Below, piece after piece: positions 13,053 to 26,100 of a stretch of DNA of 64,000 bases. Made by a program: the position numbers and the translations under genes. The stretch is from NCBI GenBank assembly GCA_040954595.2, contig CM082582.2:13330001-13394000 (forward strand). The letters run 5' to 3'. Position 1 is the stretch's first letter, and the number at the start of each line of letters is the position of its first letter. The notes beneath the pieces were generated by a model. It saw only the letters and a program-made list of their open reading frames with translations. It was not told where the DNA came from and ran no database searches. The DNA is from Balanoglossus misakiensis (Eukaryota; Hemichordata).

Positions 13053-13156
13053 GCCGAAATAGCTCAGTTGGGAGAGCGTTAGACTGAAGATCTAAAGGTC
13101 CCTGGTTCAAACCGGCGAACTCGCACGAGTTCGGAGAACTATCCCGGGTTTCGGCA
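13053..13156 (+). tRNA. tRNA-Phe(GAA) interrupted in the T-loop by 31 nt
   Basis: The acceptor arm GCCGAAA pairs perfectly with TTTCGGC. The D-arm and A box (TAGCTCAGTTGG) and the anticodon arm TTAGA-CTGAAGA-TCTAA with anticodon GAA are intact. The T stem is CCTGG/CCGGG. The T-loop contains extra sequence at 13111-13141. Removing exactly these 31 nt leaves a 73-nt tRNA-Phe with the standard loop TTCAATC. The insertion recreates a B-box-like GGTTCAAACC, and a T6 Pol III terminator follows, so transcription is plausible. Whether the RNA matures is doubtful: metazoan tRNA introns normally sit next to the anticodon. It may therefore be a tRNA pseudogene. Confidence 0.85.
13111..13141 (+). repeat. 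31-nt hairpin insertion inside the tRNA-Phe
   Basis: The insertion contains the perfect inverted repeat CGAACTCG-CA-CGAGTTCG at 13116-13133. An outer GTTC/GAAC pairing (13105-13108 with 13136-13139) could extend the fold. The 38 nt at 13105-13142 are repeated without change at 13914-13951. Confidence 0.9.
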
Positions 13157-13163
13157 TTGATTC

Positions 13164-13169
13164 TTTTTT
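13164..13169 (+). terminator. Pol III terminator (T6) after tRNA-Phe
   Basis: Six consecutive T residues start 8 nt after the discriminator base of the tRNA gene, a normal spacing for Pol III termination. Confidence 0.7.
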
Positions 13170-13913
13170 ATTGCATTTTTTTATTTATATTACCCTCTTC
13201 TGTCTCCTTTAAATTGTTAATGTTTATTTTCATTTCACATTTCACACGCTTTGGGCAAATTTATTGCTAAACCGTGTCGATCGTCGAAGTTTACATTTTG
13301 TTTACCTTAAGGTTAAACATTAATTTTTCGTTTGATTTCAGAAAAAAACTACTTAGATTGGTATCGCCGTTGAAGATATACCGGTGGTACTTGGCAAAAA
13401 GTTGGAGATGGTCGATGGAAAGACGTGATGGAGGAAGGGAAGAAAACCATTACAATTATGAGCATATCCTTTTATGTTTATTTTTGGGCCTGTGATATAG
13501 CAATTGTTGTTTGGTGGTGATTTTCCAACCACTATAAATTTATTTTTTACCATGTGCGCGCAACATATTACAGATAATCCTCAGCAGATCCAGACCTCAT
13601 ATAAGTGGGCAAAAATTCCAATATGATAAAAAAGCCATGGTTTCTTCATTTTGGTTAGTTTTCAGATTTCTGAACTTGGAACTAAAAATAAAAATAAACC
13701 CGGAACGCCATGGTTTTCTTGATTTCGTTCTTCGTCGGCTTTGATCATTGCCGCTTGAAAGGTCTTGGAGAGTTGAGTCTGTCGCGCGAATTGCGTATGA
13801 ATGCTACCGACGAAAACTGACCAGCAAGATTGTTTCAACCTCCGGGTAAATTGGTTAAAAGTCATGAAAGTGAAAGATCTAGATCTATTCCAAAAAATGT
13901 TGAACATTCCCCT

Positions 13914-13961
13914 GTTCAAACCGGCGAACTCGCACGAGTTCGGAGAACTATTGTTTCGGCA
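13914..13961 (+). repeat. Second copy of the hairpin, with tRNA-Phe 3'-end remnant
   Basis: Positions 13914-13951 match 13105-13142 over all 38 nt. They are followed by TGTTTCGGCA, which is the tRNA-Phe 3' end lacking about 4 nt of the T stem, then by a T-rich stretch. The 5' two thirds of the tRNA are absent; only a short AGATCTA-like stretch upstream recalls the anticodon arm. It therefore looks like a partial, decayed duplicate of the interrupted tRNA locus. Confidence 0.75.
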
Positions 13962-14196
13962 ATAATTTTTCTTGCAGTTTTTTCAAGTTTCACAATCTTC
14001 TTCGTCTTGGTCAGTTTTCGAAGGTTCATTTTGGTGGCCGGCAAGCCAAAACTTGAAGTATTTTACTATTTACCATACTTTCAGATACAATGTACATGTA
14101 CTTGTATATGAAAACAACTTTTTGTTACTATTAGTAACCTCATCCAGATAAAACGATTTCATTTTTGTCTGAAACTTGTATCCATGTTATTCGCAG

Positions 14197-17132
14197 CGGA
14201 CTCTCCGTGCGCAATGGGTCCATGTTTCAACGGCGGTGCTTGTGACGACGGCGAGGGAACCCTTGATACGTTCTCCTGCGATTGCACGGGAACAGGTTAC
14301 GACGGGACGCAGTGCACCGACGATCTGGATGAGTGTTCACTAGGAACTGATGATTGCCACGCCTCGCGGGCAACTTGTACTAACCTTCCTGGAACCTTCA
14401 GCTGCGAGTGCATCGCTGGATACACCGGAGATGGTGTCACCTGCAGTGGTAAGTTCGACTATTAAAGACCATCAAGTCATCCATATTGACTGTCAAACGA
14501 ATACTATTATACACAATTATTAGAATTGACCCAAACGATGAAAAACGCTCAACTGAAGATATCAGGAGGTTTATGGCATGATTAGGAGAATCAGGAATCC
14601 ATACCGTCAAGTCGTTGAATTGCCATGGCTTTTGGGGTGTAAAACTCATGTTGTTGCATCACTTCTTGTAAATGCAATAGATCTGGACGAATGTACTGAT
14701 GGAGACGACGACTGCGAAGCTCTTGCGACGTGTTCCAACACGGTGGGTTCCTTTACATGTACTTGCAGCGATGGGTACAGCGGCGATGGTAGGACGAGCG
14801 GGACTGGATGCTCAGGTCAGTAGAAAAGAGTTTGCATGGTTTTGTGTTTTTATTGAAGCCAAAAAGACAGCTAACCCAGTCGAAACTTCTGAATTGTGAA
14901 TGTTGTTTATTTTTAAGAGTTTACAGTCTCGTTGTAACACGTGTTTTCCCCCGTAGACGTCGACGAATGCTCGCTCGGCACTGACACATGTGATGCAGCA
15001 AAAGCGACCTGCTCCAATACGGTGGGTTCTTTTGCTTGTACCTGTAAAGCTGGTTACCAAGACGATGACGGCGATAATGATTGTGAGGGTGAGTGGGAAC
15101 GTTTAATATGACTATCTGGTAGGCCAACATCAAAAATCTGTCAAAATACATTTTCTACAACATTTCTGTTTCTCGCTAACATAAAATTTCCGTTTCGTTT
15201 CGTTGTCGGCGGTGGCGCCCCTGGTCTTTACAGACGTGGACGAATGCACAGACGGAAGTGACGACTGCGAAGCCTTAGCAACGTGCTCCAACACGGAAGG
15301 ATCCTTCACATGTGCATGCAACACTGGCTACAGTGGCGATGGTACGACAGGCGGAACAGGATGTTCAGGTTAGATAATGTCCAGTCAGGAATTAACTGTT
15401 TGATTTAGCTGAAGGAAAAGGCTGTGCTGTCAGACACTTTGGTTTGTCGAAGTAGTTAATAATATTTGATGCATAAAAATCAAAATGAGTATCCATTACA
15501 GTGACTTGATTTCTCTGTTCTGATGTATGATTTCTAAAAAATAATATGACCTTCCAAGAGGCATAATGTCTTTGGCGTGTATTGGTGACTAGTATTCACC
15601 ACAAAGGTAACATTTAATTTATTTTTTCCCCTTTAGATGTTGATGAATGCTCATTGGGCACGGACACTTGTTCTGCGGCAACTTCGACGTGTTCCAACAC
15701 CGTGGGTTCTTTCACATGTAACTGCAAGGCAGGTTTCAATGATGATGATGGCGATAACGACTGCGACGGTAAGTATCAGACTTTAATTGCGGTTAATTGC
15801 CATTGATGACTTTCATCTCTCTCTCTCTTTCCCCCCTCTATCTCCTCAGTACAAGACTTTCATAAGCGTCTGTTGAAAACCCATACAAAGGTTCATTTCC
15901 TCTCCACAGATACAAATGAATGTTCGGCGGGCACTGATAATTGTGACGACACCCTCGGAGTTTGCACGAATAACTTCGGATCGTTTTCTTGTTCATGCAT
16001 CGTTGGATACAGCGGTGATGGCATCAGTTCGTGCACAGGTGAGAGCAAAGATCTTTCAGTCAAGTAACCGATTTACAATGGTTGATTGATGACGTTCAAA
16101 GGTGTTAGGATTTTGTGGTAATGTTCATTTCTTGTTGTTGATTTTGTTTACAGATGTTGATGAATGTACAACGGGAACAGATTCATGCAACGCCGCCATA
16201 TCAACGTGTAGCAACACCCAGGGATCTTACACATGTACCTGTGATGCTGGTTACCAAGATGATGATTCCAATAATGTCTGTGAAGGTACAGAATGATTGT
16301 CCTCAGATTTTGAAAGATCTGTGCAGAATCTTAACAAACTGTCAGGATCCATTTGTTTCCAATGTCTTTGTCTGTGTCTTTGTCAGTGATGTAGTGATTG
16401 ATACCTGTCATGGAATCGCACCACACTTGGATGGCAAGTGCTCTGTTAAAATGAGAAAAACAGTTTTCCAATCTTCTTGCTTCCCTCCACTATGTGTACA
16501 GATGAGGATGAGTGTACAGACGGCAGTGATAACTGCCACTCCACTTTGGGTGCATGCACGAATACTGAGGGCTCTTTCACATGTGCTTGCCTAACTGGAT
16601 ACGAAGGTGACGGCATCAGTTTCTGCTCAGGTGAGTCGACTTATTTAAACTTCAAGTAAATAGAGGTATTTGATGATGGTGGTGGTGGTGGTGATGAAAC
16701 ATCAGTTCTGATTTGACTAAATATGTGGTTAACATCATGCTTTGCAGATATAGATGAATGCAGTGCAGGTCATGATTGCCATGCTACCTATGGAATTTGT
16801 TCAAACACTGCTGGATCTTACACGTGCGCTTGTAAAAATGGGTTTGCCGGTAATGGATTCACATGTGCTGGTGAGTAACTCAAACAAAAAGTATCTTCTA
16901 TGGGTGTAAAAAATTACAGGAGTTACTGTGGATAATCACATCATTATACAATATTTTAACAAAAGAACATCTTTTTTGATGCACACATGTGAATAATTAT
17001 TTTATTTTCCATCTCTAGAAATCAACGAATGTACTGGCGTAACATGTTCATTTCGTGGCACATGCATTGATAAGGTTGGAGAATACGATTGCCAATGTGA
17101 ATATGGTTACTGGGGTAATGACTGTGAATACA
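14197..17132 (+). other. Gene B: array of 11 EGF domains
   Basis: Exon 14197-14448 encodes two EGFs ([15 protein letters not shown]..., then DLDEC...). Nine single-domain exons follow: 14681-14815, 14957-15088, 15234-15368, 15637-15768, 15910-16038, 16154-16285, 16502-16630, 16748-16870 and 17019-17132. Most begin D-x-(D/N)-E-C and carry the calcium-binding and hydroxylation motif C-x-(N/D)-x4-(F/Y)-x-C. All exons are phase 1-1. Exon lengths alternate 135/132/135/132/129/132/129/123. The sequences alternate between a GYSGDG type and a GYQDDD type, which shows growth by duplication of a two-exon unit. Confidence 0.92.
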
Positions 17133-20100
17133 GTAAGTACCGGTACATTGAGACCATCTTTAAAATCTTCAGCTATCAATTGGCCTCCCTCAGTATTATT
17201 CCTTCCAGTATATCACATTACTTCTTTCTATAGTGTATTAAATGTTAAGAATTGCTGTATGATCTAAACGATAAATGACAACAAGCATATACTTTACTTC
17301 ATCCCCTAACGAACAGGCTTTTTCTACGTAAACACTGTTTTGATGACTGCCGGATCTCTGTATTGGCCCTTTGACAACTTGACCAGTTCCGACACCTACA
17401 TGGACAGTCAACTGGGAACCCCAGGACAGGCCGGGAACACCGTTCCCAATGACTACGGAATCTGTGGAATGTCGGTATTGCTGCAGGAGAATGGAACGAC
17501 AGACTGCATTGATTTTGGAGACTTCGGGTCCAACTGTATTAGTGAGCCTGGTCTTTGCACTAATGGGTTGTCAGCTTCCATCTGGGTCCGATTTACCGAC
17601 GATCAAATCAAAGAATCTGACTCCAAATACATATTTAGTTCAGGTAGGAATATCCTGCATGCAGGTTCTGTTTAATATCACATTTGATGTTGTATATAAT
17701 ATCAGGTGCGGAGAAAAATCTTACGAACTGAACAATAAGATTGTAAGACAGTAAACAAGTGCATAACAAGTGTCATCTTGAGCTCTCCATTGGGCAGTTG
17801 ATTGGTACCAGCATAGAATCTCTCTCTCCAGTCTGCAGTAACAGGGATCTTCTTAGTCAAAGTTTTCCATGTCATTTCTGTATTAACCTGATATTTTGTA
17901 CACCACCAGGGCCTCCTGACTCCACAGGTTTTGCACTTTACAAAGAACCCAACAAATTCTTCGTTGTCGTCAATAACGGGACTTACAACTGGGAAGTCAG
18001 AGTGCAGAACCAGTTACCGGCTGATTTGTGGAAAAATATTGGTTTTTCTTGGCATTGGCAACACGGTTTGGATGTAAGTCAAATAAAATATATCCCAGAC
18101 AAATATGTTCATTAGCTGTAGCCTTTTCGGCATTGAAGAACGTGTCTCTTGTTCTGTTCAGTGATTGATTTCAGAGAAGTTCCTAGTCTCGGGAAAGTGT
18201 TGGAAATGCTCTCGGTTATGTCAACTGATAAATGAGTGGATATTTTGTGTCACACTTACCCAAGTTCCAAAATGTTAATTGTATGAATCATATGTTTTAT
18301 GTACTACAGGTTGCCGTAGACCAGAATAGCGTAGGCACTGACCCGACCGGAACAGCGTCAATGCTGCCAGATGTTGTTGACAAACTCACAGTAGGATGTC
18401 GCTATGACAGCGCAGCTTTAACTGATCATGTCTCTGGATTGATTGATGAGTTTGCTGTTTGGCCCTTGTTCACCAATTCCACTGATTATGTCAAGCTGCT
18501 TGGTGGTTTAGGTTAGTGTCGATATTGATTGGCTCCACTATGTTACGTGTTCATGTTGCCAATGCCAATTAATCCAAAGCTTATATAATATATGAATTTC
18601 TTTCCATTTCTGTTTTATTCTCTCGTAGATATTGATGACTGTGTTACGGAGCCATGCGAATACGGTTTGTGTCGGGATGTTGGCATGGCAGCCTACGAGT
18701 GTGACTGTTTAGATGGCTACAATGGGACAAACTGTGAAATCGGTGAGTAGACAGTTATAGTGCTATGGTCTTCAGATTGCTGTGTGGTGGGGGTGGCACA
18801 TCTGGAGCAGGGTTTCTTCACTCTTTTTGCAAATTGTGATGTACCTTAATTTTGCATTTCAAACACTTATTTTATCATGTTTTGTATTGCATGTGTGTTT
18901 TGGTAAAATCATACGAATTTTGGAATGTTATCAATATTTTTTCTTAAAATCTGCACACTATTTTTATTGCCAGAAATTGATGAATGTGCATCGAACCCGT
19001 GCCAAAATGGTGGCACATGTTCTGACCTGATTGCCATGTTTAGTTGCGAGTGTGCCTTTGGATTCACGGGAGACTTTTGTCATCTGGGTAAGTAAACTAC
19101 ATCAATCACAGAGAATCTGTGGAGCTACTTAAATTCTATCGTCGTACAACTTCTAACAATTGTGCTGCCAATAAAATAACAAACTTTCCTATTTTCACCC
19201 TTCAGATCTGACTCCCAATTATGATTTCTCCCAAGTAGTGGATTTGAGTCCTGAGTATCTGAGTAAGTAAGACGTACCGGTAGTGAGGAGAATTCCCTCA
19301 CTCGGCCACCTTTAATTATTCTGTGTGAAGTCATATCTTTGAAAACTACATACTCTGTTACCAAAAATCTAATAATTATTTGTCACTGATGTACATTTGT
19401 ATCTCATCCCTGTTAACAGGCACAACTCCAGAAACAAACCCATACTACATCCTTGCGCCGTACATCTGGCAGTTAAACACTGGAAGTGGTGCTCTCTCCA
19501 TCACCGGCTCCAATTTCACTGTAGTGATGGGCCGTGCAAATGTCGGAATGTATGTACAGATTGGAGCAGATGACACATGGGTTGACCTGGGAGACTTCAC
19601 TGATCACTGCATCGGTCTTCCCAGGGAATGTGTAGATGGCATAAGTGTGTCTGTCTGGATTAAAATTGATTCTCGAGTCAAGGACAACGCACCAGTGTTC
19701 TTGTTGTATTCTGGTGCTGAAAACCAAGGTGGACGTGTGGGATTGGCCATCATGGTCACCAATGAAAATGCATTGCTATTACAAGGTAGGAAATCACTAT
19801 CCTCATCCAATCCATCTATCCATCTATTTATCTGCCCATCCTGGACTCTCTGTCAACATCTGTCTGTTGGTTAGAGCCTTCTATAGTTTTAACTCACAGA
19901 GAAACTTAAATACAATCTATTTTTCAGTTGTTGATGGATGGAATGAAGTTAAAAGTGCTTCAATCCCAGAATCGTCTGTGCCGTGGGACCACTGGGCCAA
20001 TGTGGCATTCAACTGGGATGTGACAGATGGCACACAAGCCTTCATCAATGGCCGACTTGTGGCAGATGCAGTCACTGTGACTGAACCGAGTGGAGACTAC

Positions 20101-23100
20101 AATTCAGACAACCTGTTGACTCTTGGCACTCAGTACAGCTCTCTGGACAGTGGCTATCCTGTTGCATACAGCGACTTGGTCATGTGGAACAGACGATTAA
20201 AAGACTTTGAGGCTCACAGATTTCTTGGAATGACAAGTAAGTTAACTCAATTCTTTTAGCGTGTGGGTCATGTGTTCTTTGTTTCTTAAAGACATTTCCT
20301 TTTTAATGTGACACTGACTTTCCATTTTTGCTCAGGGCGCGAGTACACTTTGCTCACAAATGCGGACTACTACTGGACCACTGACGCATGGGTCAGGAGA
20401 GACCACCTGACTGTTTCCGAATATGATGCATTCTACAACAACACGGCTGGTGATTTAAACCTTCCTGGAGATGGTGCTGTTCTGCTTATGCCGGGACGAG
20501 ACACAAAGGGAAATGCTCTGCTCATCCTTGGCTGTTGTGATCAGTGGATTTACATGGGTAAGACCATGCAGGATTGTTTATGTCACTCAGAGTGCACAAA
20601 TAGTTTTCCTTGTAATGTGGACATTTCTTCACTTTTCTTTCACATCACTTTGGTAGCTTTACGCTTTAAGTTTACACCATCCTCCCATTTTCTGTCAATT
20701 CCCACAGGTAACTTTGCCGACAGATGTGTCAGTAACCCAGCCCTTTGCACCAATGGACTCTCTGTGTCACTGTGGGTTCAGTTATCACAAATCCAAGACA
20801 ATACCACTCACTTCCTCATCAGTTCAGGCGAACAGGTCACCATGGGTTTCTCCATCTACCAAAGAGGAGACTACGAGACCGGCAACAAACTGGGAGCCGC
20901 ACTCACTGATGGCAACTATCGATGGGTACTGGAGATCCCTTACCAGCCGTATGTCACTGAAGCCAACACTACAGAAGGATACTTTGGTAGGTTTGAAATG
21001 ACTGTTTTAAATATTCATTCATTAAATTGAAAAGGTGAACACAAGCATCCAAAATATAATGGTCGATGAACACATAAAACATTTTTTTGCCTATACCTAT
21101 TCCGTCTCTCAACAGAATTTTCAGAATGGGTCAATCTTGGCCTAACATGGTCTGAGCATCGCGGCTTGCACCTGTACATTGATGGCATACAGTACGCTGC
21201 CGATTTTACTGGTTATCGAAAGATCAGACCCGATGACTTCCAGACGAGATTAATCTTGGGACGGAGAAACGACTTCTTGGACAATGACTCCAATTTCACC
21301 TTCGAAGAATTCGCTGTCTTTGAAAGCGAGTTGAAGCCTTACGAGTTGAGGGAACTGTTCGGTCTAAGAGGTAAGGTGTTGGCAAGTTTAACCATTTAAT
21401 TACTCTTGTATGTTAAAAGCACTAACTGATTCCAGCATCATTATCAAGACTGAGCTACGATCATTGAGTGTCAAAGTCAAATAGATGGGGATTGTGTCTA
21501 CACATACCTAAGACAGTATTTTTGTGCCAATGCAGTATAATGCCAAAATGTTCGTCTGACAGATAACATGAATTACAAGGATGCAGCTTATTACTGGGAC
21601 ACACATGGACTCATCACAAGCGACTATTTCATTCTGGCTGACAACACCCCAGATCCATCCATGGGATACATTGGACCCAATGAATATGTTGAAGTGGTCG
21701 ACGATGATATCATTGAACTGGTCGATCAGCAGTCTGCCATCATTCTCGGTAAGCTGGGACACAAACAAACACTGTTGCCATGTAACACCTGCTCTGATAG
21801 TTGACATTTCATGAAAAGGTTTGATCTAGTCTCTACAGATATAACAACTGTGCATTTTCTTTGAATTTGCTAATTTTAGGTAATTTCACTGGCGAGTGTA
21901 TAAGTGATCCATCGTACTGTGATGCTGGTCTGACTGTAGCTTTCTGGATCAATTATGCATACACAACAAGTGGTACAGCCTACTTGCTGAGGTGAGTTTT
22001 TCTTTAAAATATTAAGCTCACGCCTATCTCACATGTGTCCTGCAAATGGTAAAAACAGCTTATAGAATGCGTTGATCGACTTCATTGGGAACAATTTTGG
22101 CAGAGATTCTGGTCAGGAAATGAACGTTACAAACACAAACACAAATAAATGATTTTATTTAACGAATTTCAGTTCTGGGGCCCAGGCGAATTCAAGAGGA
22201 TTTGCAGTGTTCAAGCAGTCTTCAATCTTGAAGTTCATGATCAACGACGGGACAGAAAAGACAAATGCATTGTATGATATCAATGTAAGTGCTGCGCTCT
22301 CAGCAATTTAATGAATGTAACAGAACTATTTGTTTTCTCTTTCTTAGCATGTATGAGAAAGGCCTTTACTGTTGTCAGTATAGATTTTGTATTGAACTTT
22401 CGCCAACTTTTGACATTGTTTGGTCATTACCTCTGTTGGCTTCATGAGCACTATTCGATCCCATAATATCAACTTTTGTAATAAAAATTGTCCTCTTTCA
22501 GGATATTCCCAATGGTGAATGGTGCAACCTAGCCTTCACGTGGCATAAACACGTGGGTTTCAAAGCATTCCTGAATGGCGATGAATTGACCCCATCGTCC
22601 TTGGCAACCCTCTCCAGCTCGTCAACGGACGACCACACTTTACTTACTCTTGGTCGTCGAAATGATGCTGAGAATCAGTACGCTGATTTCAAGATTCACA
22701 ATTTGGTGATTTGGCATGAGTACACATACAGCAGACAGATCTACAGATTGCTTGGAATATCAGGTTAGATATTTTTCCCCAAGTTATTGATCTCCTGTAT
22801 ACCATGATTTATTTAAGTTCAGGTCTTTTAAGTACATTGTCAGCTTCAGTCCTAGAAGTTATCATGACTCTGATATTTAAAACTAATTAATGGTTGCTTT
22901 TTAATTTCACTTTTCATATAGAAATTGAAAAACACCATTACGACATTGCCGACTATTTGTGGACGTTTGAAACTCCGACAAGCCTTGCCTATCCAACAAC
23001 TTACAGCTCAACTGGCATTTCATATACAACTGATAGACACAGCATTGGAAAGGCAGTCTGTACTGATGGCTCTACGGCCTACATGCAGTTTGGTCACATC

Positions 23101-26100
23101 CAGTGTCTCTCGGACCCTTCAACATGCAGCAATGGTTTTGCCACTGCTTTGTGGTTGAAACTGAAAGATATTCCAAGTGGTCAAGGTTATTTGATTAGTG
23201 TTGGTGCACAGGAAGAAGGTAACACTTGCAGTGTTGTCACACATTTTACTTTTACTTGATTGTGGGTTGTTTTTGTCATGCTCTTAGTGCATACTTGTAT
23301 CTAAATATGATGAAATCATTCCCTCTCTCTGATAGATGAAAAGGGCTTTGTGGTCACCCAAAGGCCTTCGTCAATTGAAGTGACAGTTGGTGATGGCTCA
23401 AGACAGTGGCGTGTTGAAATCAGACAGGAAATATACTCGTTCAAGTTCTGGCAGTATTTTGCGTTCATTTGGTCCTCAAGTGATGGCTTGACTGTCAGTA
23501 TCAACGGCACTGTCATCGAAAGTGATGTAAGTATACAGAAACTGTCAGCAAACATCCTTCTGCCAATGTAAAGGACACTCATGAACAGCTGATTCCAAAC
23601 GTTAATACTGAAAGTCGTTTTCAATTTCTATTCATAGGATGTTGGTGTTAGAAACAGAGACCGCACAAACAATCGCTACAAAAAACTGACACTTGGACGT
23701 TCAAACTCTGCTGGAGAAGGCTTCATTCTAGCCTGTTATGATGATGTCATCGTCATAGTGCCCGAAGCAGACGAACAACTGCCAGAAGCGAGCGATCTCT
23801 ATGGTGATCCAGGTAACATTAACAATTTTCATGTTTTTATTAAACTAATTAGTAACCTATCATTTTACTCACAGATGACGTGAAAATATTTCTTTTTTAT
23901 CAAAGACTTTGAATCTCTTGCGTGTTTTTGCATCTGGATGTAAATTTTTGTTTTTCCTCACAGAATGCACAGGTTATCCAACAGCCCATGGACTGTACAA
24001 CGTCACAGATGATAACATATATGTCACAACAGTCCAAACTCAACTCTACAAAGACAGAAACAAGATAGAGGGAGCCACGGTTGAAACCATGGATAACAGT
24101 GGACAGAATGGCTACATCGCCATTTCATTTGGTGAGATATGAAAAAGTATTCAGAATTTAGACATAAATTACAGTATGTTTCGACAGTGGTATTTTAAAT
24201 GTTAAATCATTGTGGTATTTTGTCCTCACTGTTTTCTTCAATTTCTGCTTTTACAGGGAATGTGACAGAGACATGTTTAAACAGCCCAGACATGTGTACA
24301 AATGGCATAACCATGTCATTCTGGATGAAGCCTTTGTCATTCGCAAACCTGGCTGATTCAAACACCAACCCTGATGGCTATGGGTATATTCTTAGGTAAT
24401 TATTGAAGGCAGAGTGACTTTCGCTTTTTCAAGTGGTGGGTGTCACCACAAGCTGTTTTATCACTTGTTTAAATTTGCGTAGAAAGGAGATTTTCACAAT
24501 TTTTATCAGGTGTTAAGTTATTGTTCAGGATTAAATCATGACTGCTTTTCCAACCTTCAGCTCTGGACCAGTTGGAGATAAAGGATTCACATTAAAGGCA
24601 ACTCGAAAAACACTGAATTTCATCGTCAATGATGGACAAACTGAGTGGGATGCGTCCATGCCGACAATGCGTCTGTCCAGGGATTGGACAAACATCGCTC
24701 TGTCGTGGAGTCAGCAACTTGGACCAAGAATATTGATCAATGGCCTCGAACCTTGTAAGTACCACACAGCCAATATTCTCCTTCTCTGGTAGAATATCTG
24801 GACAAAGGTATCATGTAGGCCTGATGCAGGTATATGATTTGCTGGCACTTTGAGTGACATTGCAGACATCAGGCAACAAATTCAGTTGAGTAGCTTCCTG
24901 CACACAACCTGCTATGATTCTCCCACTTAACAATCACTTTGGATTTTCACGACAGATACAACCATTAACACCACCAGCCTGTCCACAACATCGGCACCAC
25001 ATTCGTTCAATGAACTGCATCTTGGGAAACGCAATGATGACAACAGTGGCTACTTTTATGCTGCGTATGATGACTTGGCAGTTTGGTACAAAGTGCTGGA
25101 GTTCTCTGATCCCAATGTGGTGAAGATTGTGTATGGAGAAGATTGCCATGAAGTTTGTAAGTGTGAATAAGAATCTTGTGCAATTTCTGTTTCTGTGAAA
25201 AATATATTATTGTCCTTCTGTGTGTGTATTTCTAACCTAATGGAAACGGCATAAATCTGTGCAAATCAATCACAAACTATACAAGTATTTTGTTTGTTTG
25301 TTCTCAGTGATTACAACAAATCATGCTGAACTGGACGCTCTCTCAGTCTGGACTGGTACCATTGAATGCGACAATGACCATGCAGCGGGATGTTCAAGGG
25401 ATCTCGATGAACTCTATGAAATGGTAAGTAATTATGTGGTGAAAACGGTATCATGTCTTTGGTCAAGCACTGAGTTGATGGTCAGTGGTAGGTCTTTCAC
25501 TAGTACCTGTAACTGGTATGTCATCATGTGGTGGAGGTATGCTACAGTTTATATTACTGGCCTAATTTTGTGAATCTCATTTGGTATTTTCTCTCAGGGA
25601 AGAATGAATAAATTCTTGTTATCTTTCTTTCACCCAGATAACTACAGATGATGTTCTCTCTGAGACTGCCTATGCCATAGTTATTGCCAAGTTGAACAAC
25701 TATGTGCAACCAAGGACATACATGACCTTAGATGAATTAGAAGTCTCTACAGAAATTCTCCATAAATTGTTGCATCATACGCTTCCGAGCAAAATAAATG
25801 AGACAGCTGCAGAAGATGATTTGAAGGTGAGTTTAATGTCACCTGGAATAAAATCACAATTTGTCACTTGTTTCTCTTTTGTTGTCTCCTGTGCTTAATT
25901 ATAAACGATAAAAAGTGGGCATCCCAGCGTCCACACATGCTACTATGAAATACTAAAAGTTCCATATTACTCACAAAAGAAACCAACTGATTGTATATTT
26001 TGTTATATTTGCAGGTTGTTCTCGGTCTCACCAGCAATCTGTTAGAAAGTCACCGGAGTGGAAAGTGGAAATCAGTCCACCAGGTAAGTCTACTATTTTG

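Noticed and set aside
13830-14111. 93-aa frame with a hydrophobic stretch upstream of gene B, possible signal-peptide exon
   Set aside because: It runs through the second hairpin copy, has no convincing signal-peptide start, and has no phase-1 donor leading to exon 14197.
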